DNA of 64,000 bases, taken from Rostratula benghalensis. Lineage: Eukaryota; Chordata; Aves; Charadriiformes; Rostratulidae. Where the stretch lies: the NCBI GenBank assembly GCA_013399305.1, contig VXAI01000310.1, forward strand, positions 105,039-169,038. Reading direction: 5' to 3'. Under the pieces are notes generated by a model. It was not told the origin of the DNA. It did not search any database and saw only the letters and a program-made list of their open reading frames with translations. This document shows, one piece after another, positions 1 through 12,660 of this stretch. Positions within the stretch are counted from its first letter, which is position 1. Every line of letters starts with the position of its first letter. Both the position numbers and the translations under genes were made by a program.

Positions 1-1030
1 ATGTCTCCAGAGAAGGAGACTCCACANNNNNNNNNNNNNNNNNNNNNNNNNNNNNNNNNNNNNNNNNNNNNNNNNNNNNNNNNNNNNNNNNNNNNNNNNN
101 NNNNNNNNNNNNNNNNNNNNNNNNNNNNNNNNNNNNNNNNNNNNNNNNNNNNNNNNNNNNNNNNNNNNNNNNNNNNNNNNNNNNNNNNNNNNNNNNNNNN
201 NNNNNNNNNNNNNNNNNNNNNNNNNNNNNNNNNNNNNNNNNNNNNNNNNNNNNNNNNNNNNNNNNNNNNNNNNNNNNNNNNNNNNNNNNNNNNNNNNNNN
301 NNNNNNNNNNNNNNNNNNNNNNNNNNNNNNNNNNNNNNNNNNNNNNNNNNNNNNNNNNNNNNNNNNNNNNNNNNNNNNNNNNNNNNNNNNNNNNNNNNNN
401 NNNNNNNNNNNNNNNNNNNNNNNNNNNNNNNNNNNNNNNNNNNNNNNNNNNNNNNNNNNNNNNNNNNNNNNNNNNNNNNNNNNNNNNNNNNNNNNNNNNN
501 NNNNNNNNNNNNNNNNNNNNNNNNNNNNNNNNNNNNNNNNNNNNNNNNNNNNNNNNNNNNNNNNNNNNNNNNNNNNNNNNNNNNNNNNNNNNNNNNNNNN
601 NNNNNNNNNNNNNNNNNNNNNNNNNNNNNNNNNNNNNNNNNNNNNNACTTGTTCTCTAGATGCCTCACCAGCTTGGTAGCTCTCCTCTGGACATGCTCCA
701 GCACTTCAATGTCCTTCTTGTAGTGAGAGGCCCAGAACTGAACACAGTACTCAAGGTGAGGCCTCACCAGTGCTGAGTACAGAGGCACGATCACTTCCCT
801 TCTGCTGCTGATGACAGGAGTATTCCTGACACAAGCCAGGATGCTGTTGGCTTTCTTGGCCACCTGGGCACACTGCTGTCTCAATGTTAAGTTGGCTGTC
901 CACCAGCACCCCCAGGTTCTTTTCTGCTGAGCAGCTTTCCAATCACTCTTCCCCAAGTCTGCAGTGCTGCCTGAGCTTGTTGTGACCAAAATTCATGAGT
1001 GAACTCTTGTTGACTCAACACTTACTGAAC
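1..1030 (-). mobile_element. CR1 LINE, 3' part of ORF2, interrupted by an assembly gap
   Basis: Read on the minus strand, 647-1030 gives the conserved CR1 tract encoding [13 protein letters not shown] followed by a cysteine and Gln-rich stretch. Bases 1-26, on the far side of the gap, read as the tract around 'tggagtctccttctctgga' typical of the same element nearer its 3' end. The coding frame has stops, so it is a dead copy. It lies in the same sense as KDM4C. Confidence 0.85.
27..646. other. Assembly gap (620 N)
   Basis: A run of N inside a CR1 copy. The translated X run in this region is not a protein. Confidence 0.99.
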
Positions 1031-2165
1031 TTCAAATTAAATTAAATGCCTCTAGAGAAGCTGGAAAATAAAATCAGACTGAAACTCAGAGAGAAATAGG
1101 TAATTCAATAGGAGTAGTCTAAAATTGTAATCATGTGCTGTTGAGAAAGATGTGGAAAAGGGAAAGCTGTGAAGAAGAGCCTGGGTGTAAAACTTTTGCC
1201 CCAGTGAAGTCAAGAGCAGAGTTATTAACAAGCCACTTGTTAACACTAGAATTTCAGCTTAGTCATGTTTGAGCTGGCTGGAAACCTCAAGGTATTTTCA
1301 TAGGCAACCTAGTGATTTTGCCACCTGCAAAATATATAGATAATCAGGGGAAAACGTATTTTCATTCTAGAAATGAAAGCACTGATAATAGAAAATGTTA
1401 AGTATGTTTTTCTGAATTAGATCCTTATACACTGCTCTGATTAATGATGAGGTCTGTGGTTCTGTTCATTCAAGTGGACAATGCTTATTAAATCTTTCAG
1501 GATCAATGAGAAGGCATGCCGGTGTCGATTAGAATAACTAAAATAATGTGATTGTAGGCAGGAAAATGTGGAAAGTTATTGAATAGAACTTTCAGATAAC
1601 AAAAAAGGTCTATAGTATGCAGTGGTTTTCTAATTATGTATTTAAGAAAAATTGTTTATTTCAGAAGAAAAAAATTCCAACGGAGAAATGTTTAGTGAAG
1701 TACATTAAGCTGAATCATCACATTCCTCCAGACCATGACTGCCTTCAACTTTATGAAAAAGTGGAGCCTTGAGGGGTCTCCTCCTATGATAAATTGTCAT
1801 ACATTGGTAAAAAGCAACTATTTATTGGTGTTGAATAAAATATGGATTAAAATATTTGTCTACAAGCTAGCCAAATGTAGCAAATATACATATAAAAAAC
1901 TGAATAAAATTCACATGCATTAATATTTTCTGAAAAGAACTAATATCAGTTCAATAAACATTTGCCAATTACCCAGGTAGATGGACAGTTACAAAACATC
2001 TGCAAAAAAGCTGTCACAGGAGAGACAGCAGAGCTTTAGGATGAATAACACAGTAGTAAAAGAATACCAGTGAAGAAATAGCTGAACACAAGGAAGAAAT
2101 TAAAATATAAAATGCTAGCAAAATTTTAATAGCTTTCTGTATTGCTTATTATTGAAGTTAATGGC

Positions 2166-2532
2166 TGTCCTGGTTCCAACAGGGTTAGGGGCACTTTTCC
2201 CCCAGCTCCAGCAAGGACACAGGCATTCAATACCATGGGAGCCATACCCAGGAGGTAGCTGGGGAAGGGGGCTGGAAGTTGGCACTTGAGAGCAGGGTGG
2301 ATAGGCGACTGGTGGTATCTTCATCAGGTTTGTGCACTCCTCTATCGGTGGTGCTGTTGTAGTTTTCTTGTTCCCTTTGTTGTTCTGTCTGCCTGCCTTT
2401 GTCTCAACCCACCATTTCTGCTTTTTTCTTCCTTTTTTTTTTTTTTTTTTTCTTCTAGGCCCTGGGGGTGGGGGGACAACACACAGAGAGGGAGCATAGC
2501 TCTTTGCTGTTGTGTGAGGCTAAACCACAACA
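2166..2532 (+). mobile_element. Solo LTR, bird ERVL-like, degraded
   Basis: Begins TGTCCTGGTTCC and ends TAAACCACAACA, the terminal pattern of a common bird LTR class. Inside is 'tgtctcaacccacc', another mark of the class, before a poly(T) run at 2433-2451 and a G-rich stretch. No clear target-site duplication flanks it. The assignment to ERVL rests on recall of the consensus pattern, not on a search. Confidence 0.65.
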
Positions 2533-2809
2533 AAAGCTTAACTAAGCTTCTAGTTAAAAACATTCCGTCCATCCTACTTGCTCTATTGTGTGAGGTTTTA
2601 CAGAAATGTTAAAACAAATAACTGAAATCTATGCCTCTATTTCTATGTATTTAAGTTTTCCTTTACAGAACGGTCTCAGAAGTGGCTTCATCTTTTCTAA
2701 CTTATTTTCCAAATTCTTTCTTTGACACTATTTTCTTTCAGCATCCTATACTGCCAGCATATTAAATATTTTCAGTATAGCTGTGACCTCACATAGAATT
2801 CAGGGCTCG

Positions 2810-3536
2810 TGTTGTGGTTTCGGGCCAGACAGGCCAATGATGAACAACTTAAAACACTTCTCCCACCTCTCACTCCGAAGAGAGAAAGGAGAGAGACAAA
2901 GAGATTCACAAGTTTAGAAGGGCCTAAACTACTTTAGTGAAATATTAATAATAAAATAACAACAAAGTCATGAAATAGATAAAATATATACAAAACCATA
3001 GCAAGCTCTTAGGATGATATTACAGGCAGGCACTTGGGAAGTCCCAGACTGGACTCAGTGACAGACGGGAACTGGATTCTAGACCTGGAGTCAGGAATGT
3101 ACAGATTGGGATCACAAACAGACAAACAGACAGAGTCTTCCTCAGATGCTGGCCACTGAAGAAAGAGGATTACGCCTTTGATCCCTCAGCTTTTACACTG
3201 AGTTTGGGGTAGATTGGGTCAACCCCACTGTTAGTCAGGTTTGGGTCACCTGTCCTGGTGCTCCTCCGTAGAGCTGCTACCCCTCTACACTCTTCCACTT
3301 TTAATCCTCCAGCAGAGGAAATAACAAAGTTAGCTGACCTTAGTTATTATAGCAATAAGTATGAGCAAGAGCCTCTCTGCATACCATTCCTTGGCATTAA
3401 CTATAAACACATACCTTATCACTCTGAGAACAGTTTTCTGCACAGTATGCTATTAATTTCAGAGAGTTAAAAGAGGCTCAGCTAAGAAGTAAAATTACTG
3501 AAAAGGAAGTTGGTTCTGTTCTACCTCAAACCAGGA
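2810..3536 (-). mobile_element. Solo LTR, second bird ERVL-like class
   Basis: On the minus strand it starts near TCCTGGTTTGAGGTAG and ends AAACCACAACA. It contains 'gtgtaaaagctgagggatc', a decayed TATA-like region of this class. About 727 bases, close to full length for an LTR. The 70-codon plus-strand ORF at 3258-3470 is only an antisense reading of it. No ERV coding sequence is attached. Confidence 0.7.
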
Positions 3537-6500
3537 TGGCTAGATTGTGCCTGATGAAAAGAGCACAGGGACACAAAATTTATTGTGAAAGACTGTAACT
3601 TACATCTTCCATATCTATTATCCAATTTGAAACTGACATCCTTTGATTGCACCACTCCTTATCATTGTTGAATAACACTCTCAGAAGGGTTGAAGTCTTC
3701 ACCCTGAAACTCAGCCTATTATATTCCTGTTTAGTAAAAAATTCTATCTTTGGATTTCCAGTCAATTCTCTCACATAGTACTCTGGTCTTCCACTGCCTC
3801 CAGCACATTGCGGAGTTCATAACCATATTGGTTTTTCTTTTCACAAGAACAGTATTTATATCTTAATTACACATAAACTCCACATTGTGAGTTCCTTCTT
3901 GTGTGACCTTCACAAATCCTTTCCAGACCAAGGAAGTGAAAAGAGTGCAAGCCAGGAATAAAGTACTCTGGCAGTACTCTTACAGCATTTTGTTCCTTTC
4001 AAAAGCTTTCTATTTGTTTTCAAACTTCATTCGAAATGAAGCCAGGGACAAAATATCTTAGGCAGATGTACCTGACTACAACCTCTGAAAAATTTAACAC
4101 TATTGTAATAAACCTATTTTCCCCTTTCCCTTATGTTTAGAGCAACTGTGTCCAGTTACTTAATCACTAGAAGCAAATCTACCTCATTTGCCTCTGATGT
4201 CTGTATCTCTGTGCATGCTATCTATCTCCTTTGAGGTACGACTGTCCTCTCAATGCTCCTTACTGCCGTTTCACAGCCTCTTGCATGAACTTCAGTAACC
4301 AAGCTTTCTGATTTCAATCTCTTGTATATTACACCCTGCAATCTTTCGCTCTTGTCCACCATAACAAGGCCAGAAGGACAGATAGGAAAGTAAATGTATC
4401 CCTCCTCTTTTCAGAGGGAGACAGAGCTAACCCAGGACTTCTTAAAGGAATGTTACACTAACTGTATAAAAAATAAGAATAGACAGAATGCATGTTCTTA
4501 AGGAATATAAACTTGGTATAATCCTCTGTTACCACTAGTGTATGGCTTGGGAATTTTAGTTCTCTTCAAGAATTTCCTAGGCAACCTTAGGCCTAATCTT
4601 TCAAGAGTGTCATCTCCTTACAATCAACATTCACCCACACACTGAAATCATAAAATGTCAAGAGTAATGGATATTATTAAAAAAAAAAAAATTACAGAAT
4701 ACATGTCTCCCATTACAGAATACGATGCTGCCTTCAACAACTTTCACACCAGGCAGAATATGCAATCTTCTTCTGTGTAAATATTCTACATCAGTAGAAC
4801 TTGACCAGTTTCATTTTTTCCAGTATGCACCAATTTCAGTGACAGGAAGAATTTCCAGGTCAGCTTCTCAGGTAGTACAAATGGAATTACCTTCCCAATT
4901 TCTCTAACTCAGAGAAGTTATCTACAATGAATAAAAATGGAGAATCTGGTTATCCAAAACAGGCAAGGGAGAAAAAAACAGCTCTCAAAACTGAGAGAAA
5001 GCCTAGAGTATATGATCACTTGATGTAACAGACAGTGCCTTTTTAGCACAGTGTATAGCCTCTCTTCACTTGTCCATTTCAAAATTCCAAAGTACTATTT
5101 CTAACAGATATGTCTAAATTATGTCTATGTTAGAATTAAAGAACTGCCCAGCATCTTCATCTGTTTCTATTAAATGCTACAAAGGACAATCGCAACTTCC
5201 AGTTGGCTCCATTCAAAATCCACCTTAGCTGAGGATTCTCAGAGTAAGAATGGAGAAAAATTTGTGATGTCTATGCTAATCTAAAAATCTCAAAAGCTCA
5301 ATTGTTATAAATAGGCATACTTTCTACTTCAGCTGTATAGCAGTGCCACTTCCCAGCTCTCAAGACCTACAAAAACCACAGTGGAAGCATCAATTCCTAC
5401 AGTGCAAGAGATTCAAACATCACCCTCCAAAAATCACACATCTACTTTACAAGACCAGTAATGCAATGTTTCATAAAGCACTACGGACATGGTTTCACAG
5501 AAAATCCTATAAATGTAAATAACATGTTTCTGAAAGAGTGTGAAAAGTTCAGGTAGAGCAGATTTTGATGCCATGCAATGCTGCCAACCAACAACTTTCT
5601 ATGACACACTATTATTCAGTCAAATATTCTTTGTGATAAACTGGCCTGGCTCAAAGAGCAGCACAAGACAGACAATCTGAATGACTGAGGTCAGCCAATG
5701 CAGTGATATGAAACACAATATATGTTTTATGGAGAGCACTTCCTTTGTGCAACACTTGAAATGGATCTAAGGAATCTATCTTGACTTCTACGTCTGCTAT
5801 AAACTGGCTCGTATTACTGACGCTTCCTCACAGTTCATGCCAGTAAGTGCATGAACAGGACCCTATACAGGTACAAAGCAGAAAACTGATGTGCTATTTT
5901 TTTTATTCAGCTTTTCAGCATGAAGCTTGGATTGAAAATTAAGAATTCATCAAGACAAAACTGAATAATGGTATCTTGATATTCTTTGGTAAAGAAACAT
6001 CCAATCAACTTAACTGTAGTAAAAAATACATATTGCTGTCATAAGGAATATGTAGAAAAAGAAGTTGAACCTGCTAGTCATGACATAGAAATTCAATATA
6101 TATTTGCAGCTCAATTGACAGCATTGTTCAAGAGATTGCAAACTGTCTGGCATAATACATAGGCACGCTGACAAACAGTCAAAGAGCCATCTTTAAAGTC
6201 TTCATCTGATGCACTCCTTGTTTAAACGCCATCTGAATCATGACACTCTTCTTTGATACAGTAATTATTCCCATAGCAACAAATATTGCATCAAAAAATT
6301 GAGGCTATCACTCCAGCTACAAAAATAAGCATCTCTGTAACCAAACACTTTCTCGCACATCACCATGTTCAAGTGTAAATGTTATGCTTAACCTGAAATG
6401 TAAGTGCCACTTACAGGAATTCAGAATTGCTTAACAATGCAACAGCACTTCAATTACCTGAATCACTTTCTTACAGTCAAGCCAGGTCTACTTGTGGGAT

Positions 6501-7334
6501 CATTTCTCTCTAGAGAACCTCAGTAGATCAGACAATGTGCTCAGAGGCTGACTCTCCAAAGATATATGTGCTCACTCCCTACTTCAAATTGAAACTATGA
6601 GAAGAACCATCCAGCACACTTCTCAGGATGTACTAAAACTCAGTAACTATAAAAATACAGTAGAAGGTTTCTTTAACTGCAAAATCTAAAATCCCCTGGT
6701 TATCACATGAAGCCTTTACTATCTGGAATGTGACATGCCTGAGGAATTATACAAAATAAATAATCTAAACTAAAATAAACTTTCTTGGCATTAAAAAGGA
6801 CTGTCTACACAGCATCTTGCACCATGTAAAAATGAAATTAAAACTAAATTTCTTTTAAAAAATGAAAAAAAAAAAGGACACTGTGTAAGAAAGAAACATA
6901 AAGGCTTGTACTTGCACCATTGAAAGCACATATATGTAGACGTGACCTCCAAAACTCATACCTAATGCAGCTCAATCTCAGTCAGGAAACAAAATTAAGT
7001 ATCATTAAATTCCTTCAACCTATCACCCTTGTAAAGTTAAAAACATGACCTTAAGTGTCCATCATAAAATAAATTCTAAATTAAAATCAGCTCCTATTTT
7101 TACAGATGTAAATTATCTTGTGCAATCAATAAAAGCCAAAGGGACCTTCTAAGACTTGGCTCATTAACAAGGATGTGCTACTCAAAACAAATAAAAGTGA
7201 AAGTATCATTCATAGTATTCCCTGATGCCAGAAACAGAAAAACCCAAGATGATCTTATATTTAAGCAACGTAATATGAGCTCCATGCCCAATTAATATTT
7301 TCTAGGAGAGAAGAAGAAATCTTGGGCATCCCAT

Positions 7335-7600
7335 ATGTGGAGGAAGACCTATGATCATGCAGACACTCCTTCATTCTGCCTAAAATCACTGGCACTCTCC
7401 TGAAAAACGTCTTGATGATGGAGGTATATTTTGTATATAAACCAGGGCACTATTCCTCTAATTTACATTTTAAAGTTCCATGCATCATGTCACTGATCAA
7501 TAAATGTCTGAAACTGGAGAAAGCTCAGACAACATGCATAAGGGCTCTCTGCTTTTGAATCCCAGGAAAGAATCTAAGGGAACAACTGTCCATAACTTGC
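7335..7600 (+). mobile_element. Candidate solo LTR with TATA box and polyadenylation signal
   Basis: TATATAA at 7434-7440 is followed 65 bases on by AATAAA at 7499-7504 in a 'gatcaataaatgtctga' context, then a 'gggctctctgcttttgaatc' stretch, the layout of a U3-R-U5 promoter and terminator. A TGTGG near 7335 and a CA near 7598 could be its ends. I cannot name the family. It could instead be a chance pairing of two common motifs. Confidence 0.4.
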
Positions 7601-7859
7601 AAAGGAAGCCAAATTTATCTCAAAATAAAGGGGAACAGAGGATGGTCTTTGTTTTAGATAAATGGCTGTAACAGCTGGGTATATTGGCTGATTGTATAAA
7701 TGTTTTTTACCTAATTAATCAGAAGATTGTGAATGTCTTCCTGAGCCAGGAAGACCAGAGTATGAGAAGTGTGGATATAGTTCAGTCCAACATAGGGTAC
7801 AAAAACTGAATACTGACCAAAATAAACTGAAGACACAAACAGGTTTGAGCTGACTTCAA

Positions 7860-8140
7860 CCTATGTATTCCTTTCACAGGAAATGGTAACACCCAGCATC
7901 ATGACAGTAAGCACATACAGATCAGTAATGAGAATCACATTTGTATTGTGATCCAACTGTATACTGCAATATACATGCTCTGTTGTGCTTGTACTGTGAT
8001 TTCAGTATATTGCTGTATTACTGTGCTAATGTAAAATCCTGAATAACATCAAATATCTTTCAGTAAATTTTGTATTAAATATTAAATACCTTTTTGTGGA
8101 GGACAACTAAAAGAACATGGTCAGAGAGTATCAGACCGGC
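7860..8140 (+). repeat. Unidentified interspersed repeat, copy 1 of 3
   Basis: Shares the order 'cacatttgtattgtgat', 'tgtactgtgattt', a central 'ttgctgtat' tract and the tail 'ctaaaagaacatggtcagag' with copies at 10170 and 12370. It has two of the internal units, 48 bases apart because of a deletion. Family not recognised. Confidence 0.7.
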
Positions 8141-9731
8141 AGAAGACACAGAACACAGAATTCAGTCCTTTATTACTGGTACTTAAATTGTATTTAAAAG
8201 TAAACAGACTTTGAATTGCGCTAGCATGTTAGGCATTAGAGTTTAAAGCAGCCAGAAATTTCCTGGATAAGTCCTAAACCTTCCAAATTGGAGCATACAA
8301 ATCAAGTTCAAAGACCCTTTACTAGATACACTTTGACAATATATTGTACTTGGAGTGAAACACCTTATCTATACTTCATTAAATATCTCACTGATTTTGG
8401 TAAGCTTTGATAATAACTACATGAACAGCCTTCACACAAAGAAAATAACATTTCTGCTCTTATAGCCTTCCAAGGAGAGCTTACCATGCAAATACGTGAA
8501 AACATACTTTTTTAAAAAAATACTCCTACATGAACAAAGCCTGTTTCTAGTAACTTGTGTTACATTTTTGGCTGTAACTACAAGACATACTCATGCTGAA
8601 GTCTAAAATGGATCAACACCAGCCCCCCCAAAAAAATAAAAATTAATGGGAAGTAGTGCAGGATTTTCCTGTTCTTTTAAAAACATCTCCTTACTGCCAG
8701 TTCTAACAGGGATCATAGATCTCGATTTTCCATGATGACCAGGGCATTTTTATTTTACTGAAAGTATAATGCTTTGTTGTAATATTACTTTACCAGATGT
8801 AATTCATAATGAAGTTAAATATTTGTTTTTCTAAGGGGACAGACAAAGGGCTTTTGTTTCCAAAAGAAAAGCATAAACATTCGATGAGCCAATTAAGTAC
8901 TTTAAATACATGCGTAACAGGTGCTGTAAGCCTGTACCATGTAATAATTCAGTCACAGTGGTACTAACACTATAAGGTAATTAGAAACACCAAACTCCAT
9001 ATAGTTCTTGCAATTGTATTTGTACATGAAAAAAATATTTATATAGGATTAATTATGTAATGTAAATTCAGATTACTAGTTCTCATTTATGTGATAATTT
9101 ATATGCATCTGTATCCCTTTTCATATTTAAGAAAAGTGAAACAATTCATTATAACAAATTGTGTAGACAAAAAGAGAATTAGAGCCCAGAGTCTATGACA
9201 AAGTTCTTATAAACAGTTACTGTGCTGCTTCCCATGCGGTTAAGTGAATGAAATAAATGTTTTCACAAATCTTATTGGTGCAATGGATTGTGGCAAACTT
9301 GCTCCAACATTCAATACTATTGCTTTGAACAGCTTTTGCTTACTAAGTTAAACTCAAATTCTCAGACGGAAAACATTTGGGCCATTTGCAGAACGGGCTG
9401 TTGCCAGTATTTGCTGACTTAACCCAGCAGATGTGAAATGCCATAGATGCTAATACAGTACAATTTGCTTTTGCCAATCTCAACAATGATTTTGCTGCTT
9501 GGGGTTATGTTCCACTGATGTTTCCTGGCTTTGTACAGCAGCATTCGCTGCTACAAAGAACATAGCAGCATCTGTTATTTTTCAGGTAGTTGAGCATAAT
9601 CTCAGCCATGGGAGGCATTATCTATAGTTTCAAATGTCCTGGAGGAAATAACAATAATAATAATAAAAAAAAAAAAATCAGTGAAAAGGACTTGAAATAT
9701 CAGAACTTTACTGTTCTTGTTGTATATCAGC

Positions 9732-9756
9732 AAACTCAGTTTCAGAAACTGAGTTT
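9732..9756. repeat. 25-base perfect palindrome, 12-base arms
   Basis: Arm AAACTCAGTTTC, one central A, then its exact reverse complement. Could extrude as a hairpin. No flanking duplication or transposon end identified. Confidence 0.9.
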
Positions 9757-9805
9757 CTTTTTTCAGAATGTCATATATTTCATAGCAAAATATTTTTTTA
9801 TTTCT

Positions 9806-9847
9806 TGTACAGTACAATAAATTTAATTTATTGTATGATGCTGTACA
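9806..9847. repeat. Nested inverted repeat
   Basis: Inner arms ACAATAAATT (9814-9823) and AATTTATTGT (9825-9834) are perfect with one base between. Outer arms TGTACAG (9806) and CTGTACA (9841) also pair. Together they form an imperfect 42-base palindrome. Confidence 0.85.
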
Positions 9848-10169
9848 GTAACAGTATTGTAATGTGTGTACACAGTTTTGGTTACAGAATCTAATCACAC
9901 CACTATCAGTTAGTCCAATAATTCTCATTAAAATTTTATGGAAAGACAGCCATACTGAATCAGAGCCTCAATGGCTAACCCTAAGTATTCCTGGATTAAA
10001 TACGGTTTACTCACAAAAGAAACTAACGGTAAATATCACAAAAGTGTAACATATTAGCCAAAGCAGACCTTGAAATGTTTTGAAAGGTCAGAAAAAATCA
10101 GAGTCCGAGACAATTTTAAAAAGACAATTTCCTAGAATTGGGAGAAGCATTTAGATACTAGCATACTCT

Positions 10170-10480
10170 GACTTTTTTTGGGCATATCGTTAGAGACCTG
10201 TAATGACATGCACATTTGTTTTGTGATTGAACTGTGTATTACAATTGCTACACTTTGCTAAATGTAATTTGTATTTGTATTGTGATTGAACTGTATATTA
10301 CAATTGCTACACTCTGCTAAACGTAATTTGTACTTGCACTGTGATTTAAGTGCATTGCTGTATCACTCTGCTAAATCAAAATCCCATGTAACTTCAACTA
10401 ATTTCAAATAAGAAAATTCTGTGTTATTCATGAAACCCTCCACACGTGGAATATCTAAAAGAACCTGGTCAGAGTATATT
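10170..10480 (+). repeat. Unidentified interspersed repeat, copy 2 of 3, with three 59-base internal units
   Basis: The internal unit recurs with exact 59-base spacing: 'tgtga' anchors fall at 10222, 10281 and 10340. The first two units both carry 'acaattgctacact', and the later part reads 'ctgctaaatcaaaatccca', which is also in copy 3. The tail is 'ctaaaagaacctggtcagag'. No ORF inside. Confidence 0.75.
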
Positions 10481-10769
10481 TAATTCTGATATTAACTCGC
10501 TCAGTTGGCAGGATGTTCCCAAGGGTGAGCAGTATTCATTAAAGCAGTAATCATTACTTTGGCAAAAACATGCTTTCTGATTTGGTATAAATCACAAATA
10601 AGAACCTAAAGGAGAAAATCTGTTCTGTGATTAAGAATGGGTAGTTTTAAGACTGGCTGCAGACAGGAATACTACCATTTAAAAGAGGAAACAGAATTAA
10701 TATAAATACTAGCAGGGGCTGTAAAGATTTCACCAGTAACTTTGAAAGACGGGATGGGAAAACCATAAT

Positions 10770-11830
10770 CAGGATTTAATCAGGCTGAAGGATAGAAGCC
10801 AGAGAGTTGTGATCAATGAGATGGAGTGTAGTTGGAGGCCTGTATCAAGTGGAGTCACTCGGGGACCGGTACTGGGCTCAGTATTATTCAATATATTCAT
10901 CGATGACTTAAATGAGGGAGTAGAGTGCACTATCAGCAAGTTTGCTGATGACACCAAACTGGGAGGAGTGTCTGACACACCAGAAGGCCATGCTGCCATT
11001 CAGTGAGAGCTGGACAGGCTGGAGAGCTGGGCAGAGAGAAATTTAATGAAGTGTAACAAGGGCAAGTGTTGAGTCTTGCATCTGGGCAAGAACAACCCCA
11101 GGTACTGGTATAGGTTGGGAAATGACCTGTTGGAGACCAGTGCAGGGGAAAGGGACCGTAGGGTCCTGGTAGACAGCAAGATGACCATGAGCCAGCAATG
11201 TGACCTTGTGGCCAAGAAGGCCAATGGCATCCTGGGATGTATTAGAAGGGGTGTGAATGTGGTCGAAAGAGGTTCTCTTCCCCCTCTACTCTGCCCTGGT
11301 GAGACCACATCTGGAATATTGTGTCCAGTTCTGGGCCCCTCAGTTCCAGAACGACAGGGAAGTCCTTGAGATAGTCCAGGGCAGGGCTACAAAGATGATT
11401 AAGGGAGTGGAGCATCTCCCCTATGAGGAAAGGCTGAGGGAGCTGGGTCTCTTTAGCTTGGAGAAGAGGAGACTGAGGGGTGACCTCATTCATGTTTACA
11501 AATATGTATAGGGTGAGTGTCAGGAGGATGGAGCCAGGCTCTTCTCAGTGATGGCCAATGACAGGACAAGAGGCAATGTCTACAAGTTGGAACAAATAAG
11601 GTTCCACTTAAATGTGAGAAAAAACTTCACAGTGAGGGTGACGGAGCACTGGAATGGGCTGCCCAGTGAGGCTGTGGAGTCTCCTTCTCAAAGGAGATAC
11701 TCAAAACCTGCCTGGACACGTTCCTGTGTGATCTGATCTAGGTGCTCCTGCTCCAGCAGGAGGGTTGGACTAGATGATCTTTCGAGGTCCCTTCCAATCC
11801 CTGATATTCTGCAATTCTGTGATGCTGTGA
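10770..11830 (+). mobile_element. CR1 LINE, 5'-truncated, 3' half of ORF2 and 3' end
   Basis: A reverse-transcriptase fragment. The reading from about 10809 gives [15 protein letters not shown] and [10 protein letters not shown]; Phe-Ala-Asp-Asp is the catalytic box of LINE reverse transcriptases. Later frames give [20 protein letters not shown] and [14 protein letters not shown]. The 3' end has the bird CR1 hallmark 'ttggactagatgatcttt' and the closing 'attctgtgatgctgtga'. The ORF is split by frameshifts and stops, so the copy is inactive. Antisense to KDM4C. Confidence 0.95.
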
Positions 11831-12369
11831 CTTTTCATGGATAGCAGAATAAAGTACTGATCCCATTGGTATTTAGGACAAATTTACAAATCTGAAAAAT
11901 TAAAAGGCTCCGTCAAGTTGAAGAAAGGAAAAAAATCGCAGAGCGTCTCAGGTTGCCGGGTATTTACTCATGAGAAGTAGTGACATTAGAAGAGGAGAAA
12001 TGAACACATAGCATGCTGAAACAAGAAACAGATAGAAAAGATAACATAATGCATACACAATATACACAGAGAATCAAAGTAAGTTCTTAGACTCACAAGT
12101 TGCAGCCTCAAATCTTATGCGATGCCCACACAAGCAAGGATCATTTACTATGGTCTACTGAAACAGACCATTTACTATGATCTGCTCATTCAAGTCATGG
12201 CCATCATCTATGCCAAGGACAATGAATAATCAAGAGATACCTGGTTTGATACTGATCCTTTTGAGCGTGACGATTCTGGTGGGTCATGAGAAGAAAGTAT
12301 TATGAAAGTGTTTGCTCCCATGGCAAAAAACACAAGAACAAAGAAAGAAATTGGCTTACACCAACTGCA

Positions 12370-12660
12370 ACTCACATATTCCCTCCCAGAGACTGCAAAC
12401 ATCCAGCATTGTGACAATGAGCATATTATTAGACACCAGTAAGGAAACTCACATTTGTATTAAGACTGAATTACATATTTCAATTGCTACACTCTCTTAA
12501 ATGTAGTGTGTACTTTATTGTGATTTGAGTGCACACTGTACCACTCTGCTAAATCAAAATCCCATTAACTTCAACTGACTTCAAATAAGTAAATATTCTA
12601 TTATGCACTGAATTTTCCATATGTAGAATACCAAAAAGGACCCTGTCAGACTGTACTGGA
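12370..12660 (+). repeat. Unidentified interspersed repeat, copy 3 of 3
   Basis: Matches copy 2 over 'caattgctacactct' and 'ctctgctaaatcaaaatccc', then 'acttcaactgacttcaaata'. It also matches copy 1 upstream of the internal units ('ccagcat' then 'tgaca'). Two internal units remain. Confidence 0.7.

Noticed and set aside
1..723. 240-codon plus-strand ORF
   Set aside because: Almost entirely N; the real bases belong to an antisense CR1.
9602..9928. 108-codon minus-strand ORF
   Set aside because: Low-complexity Ile/Phe/Tyr-rich translation of A/T-rich palindromic sequence; no coding signature.
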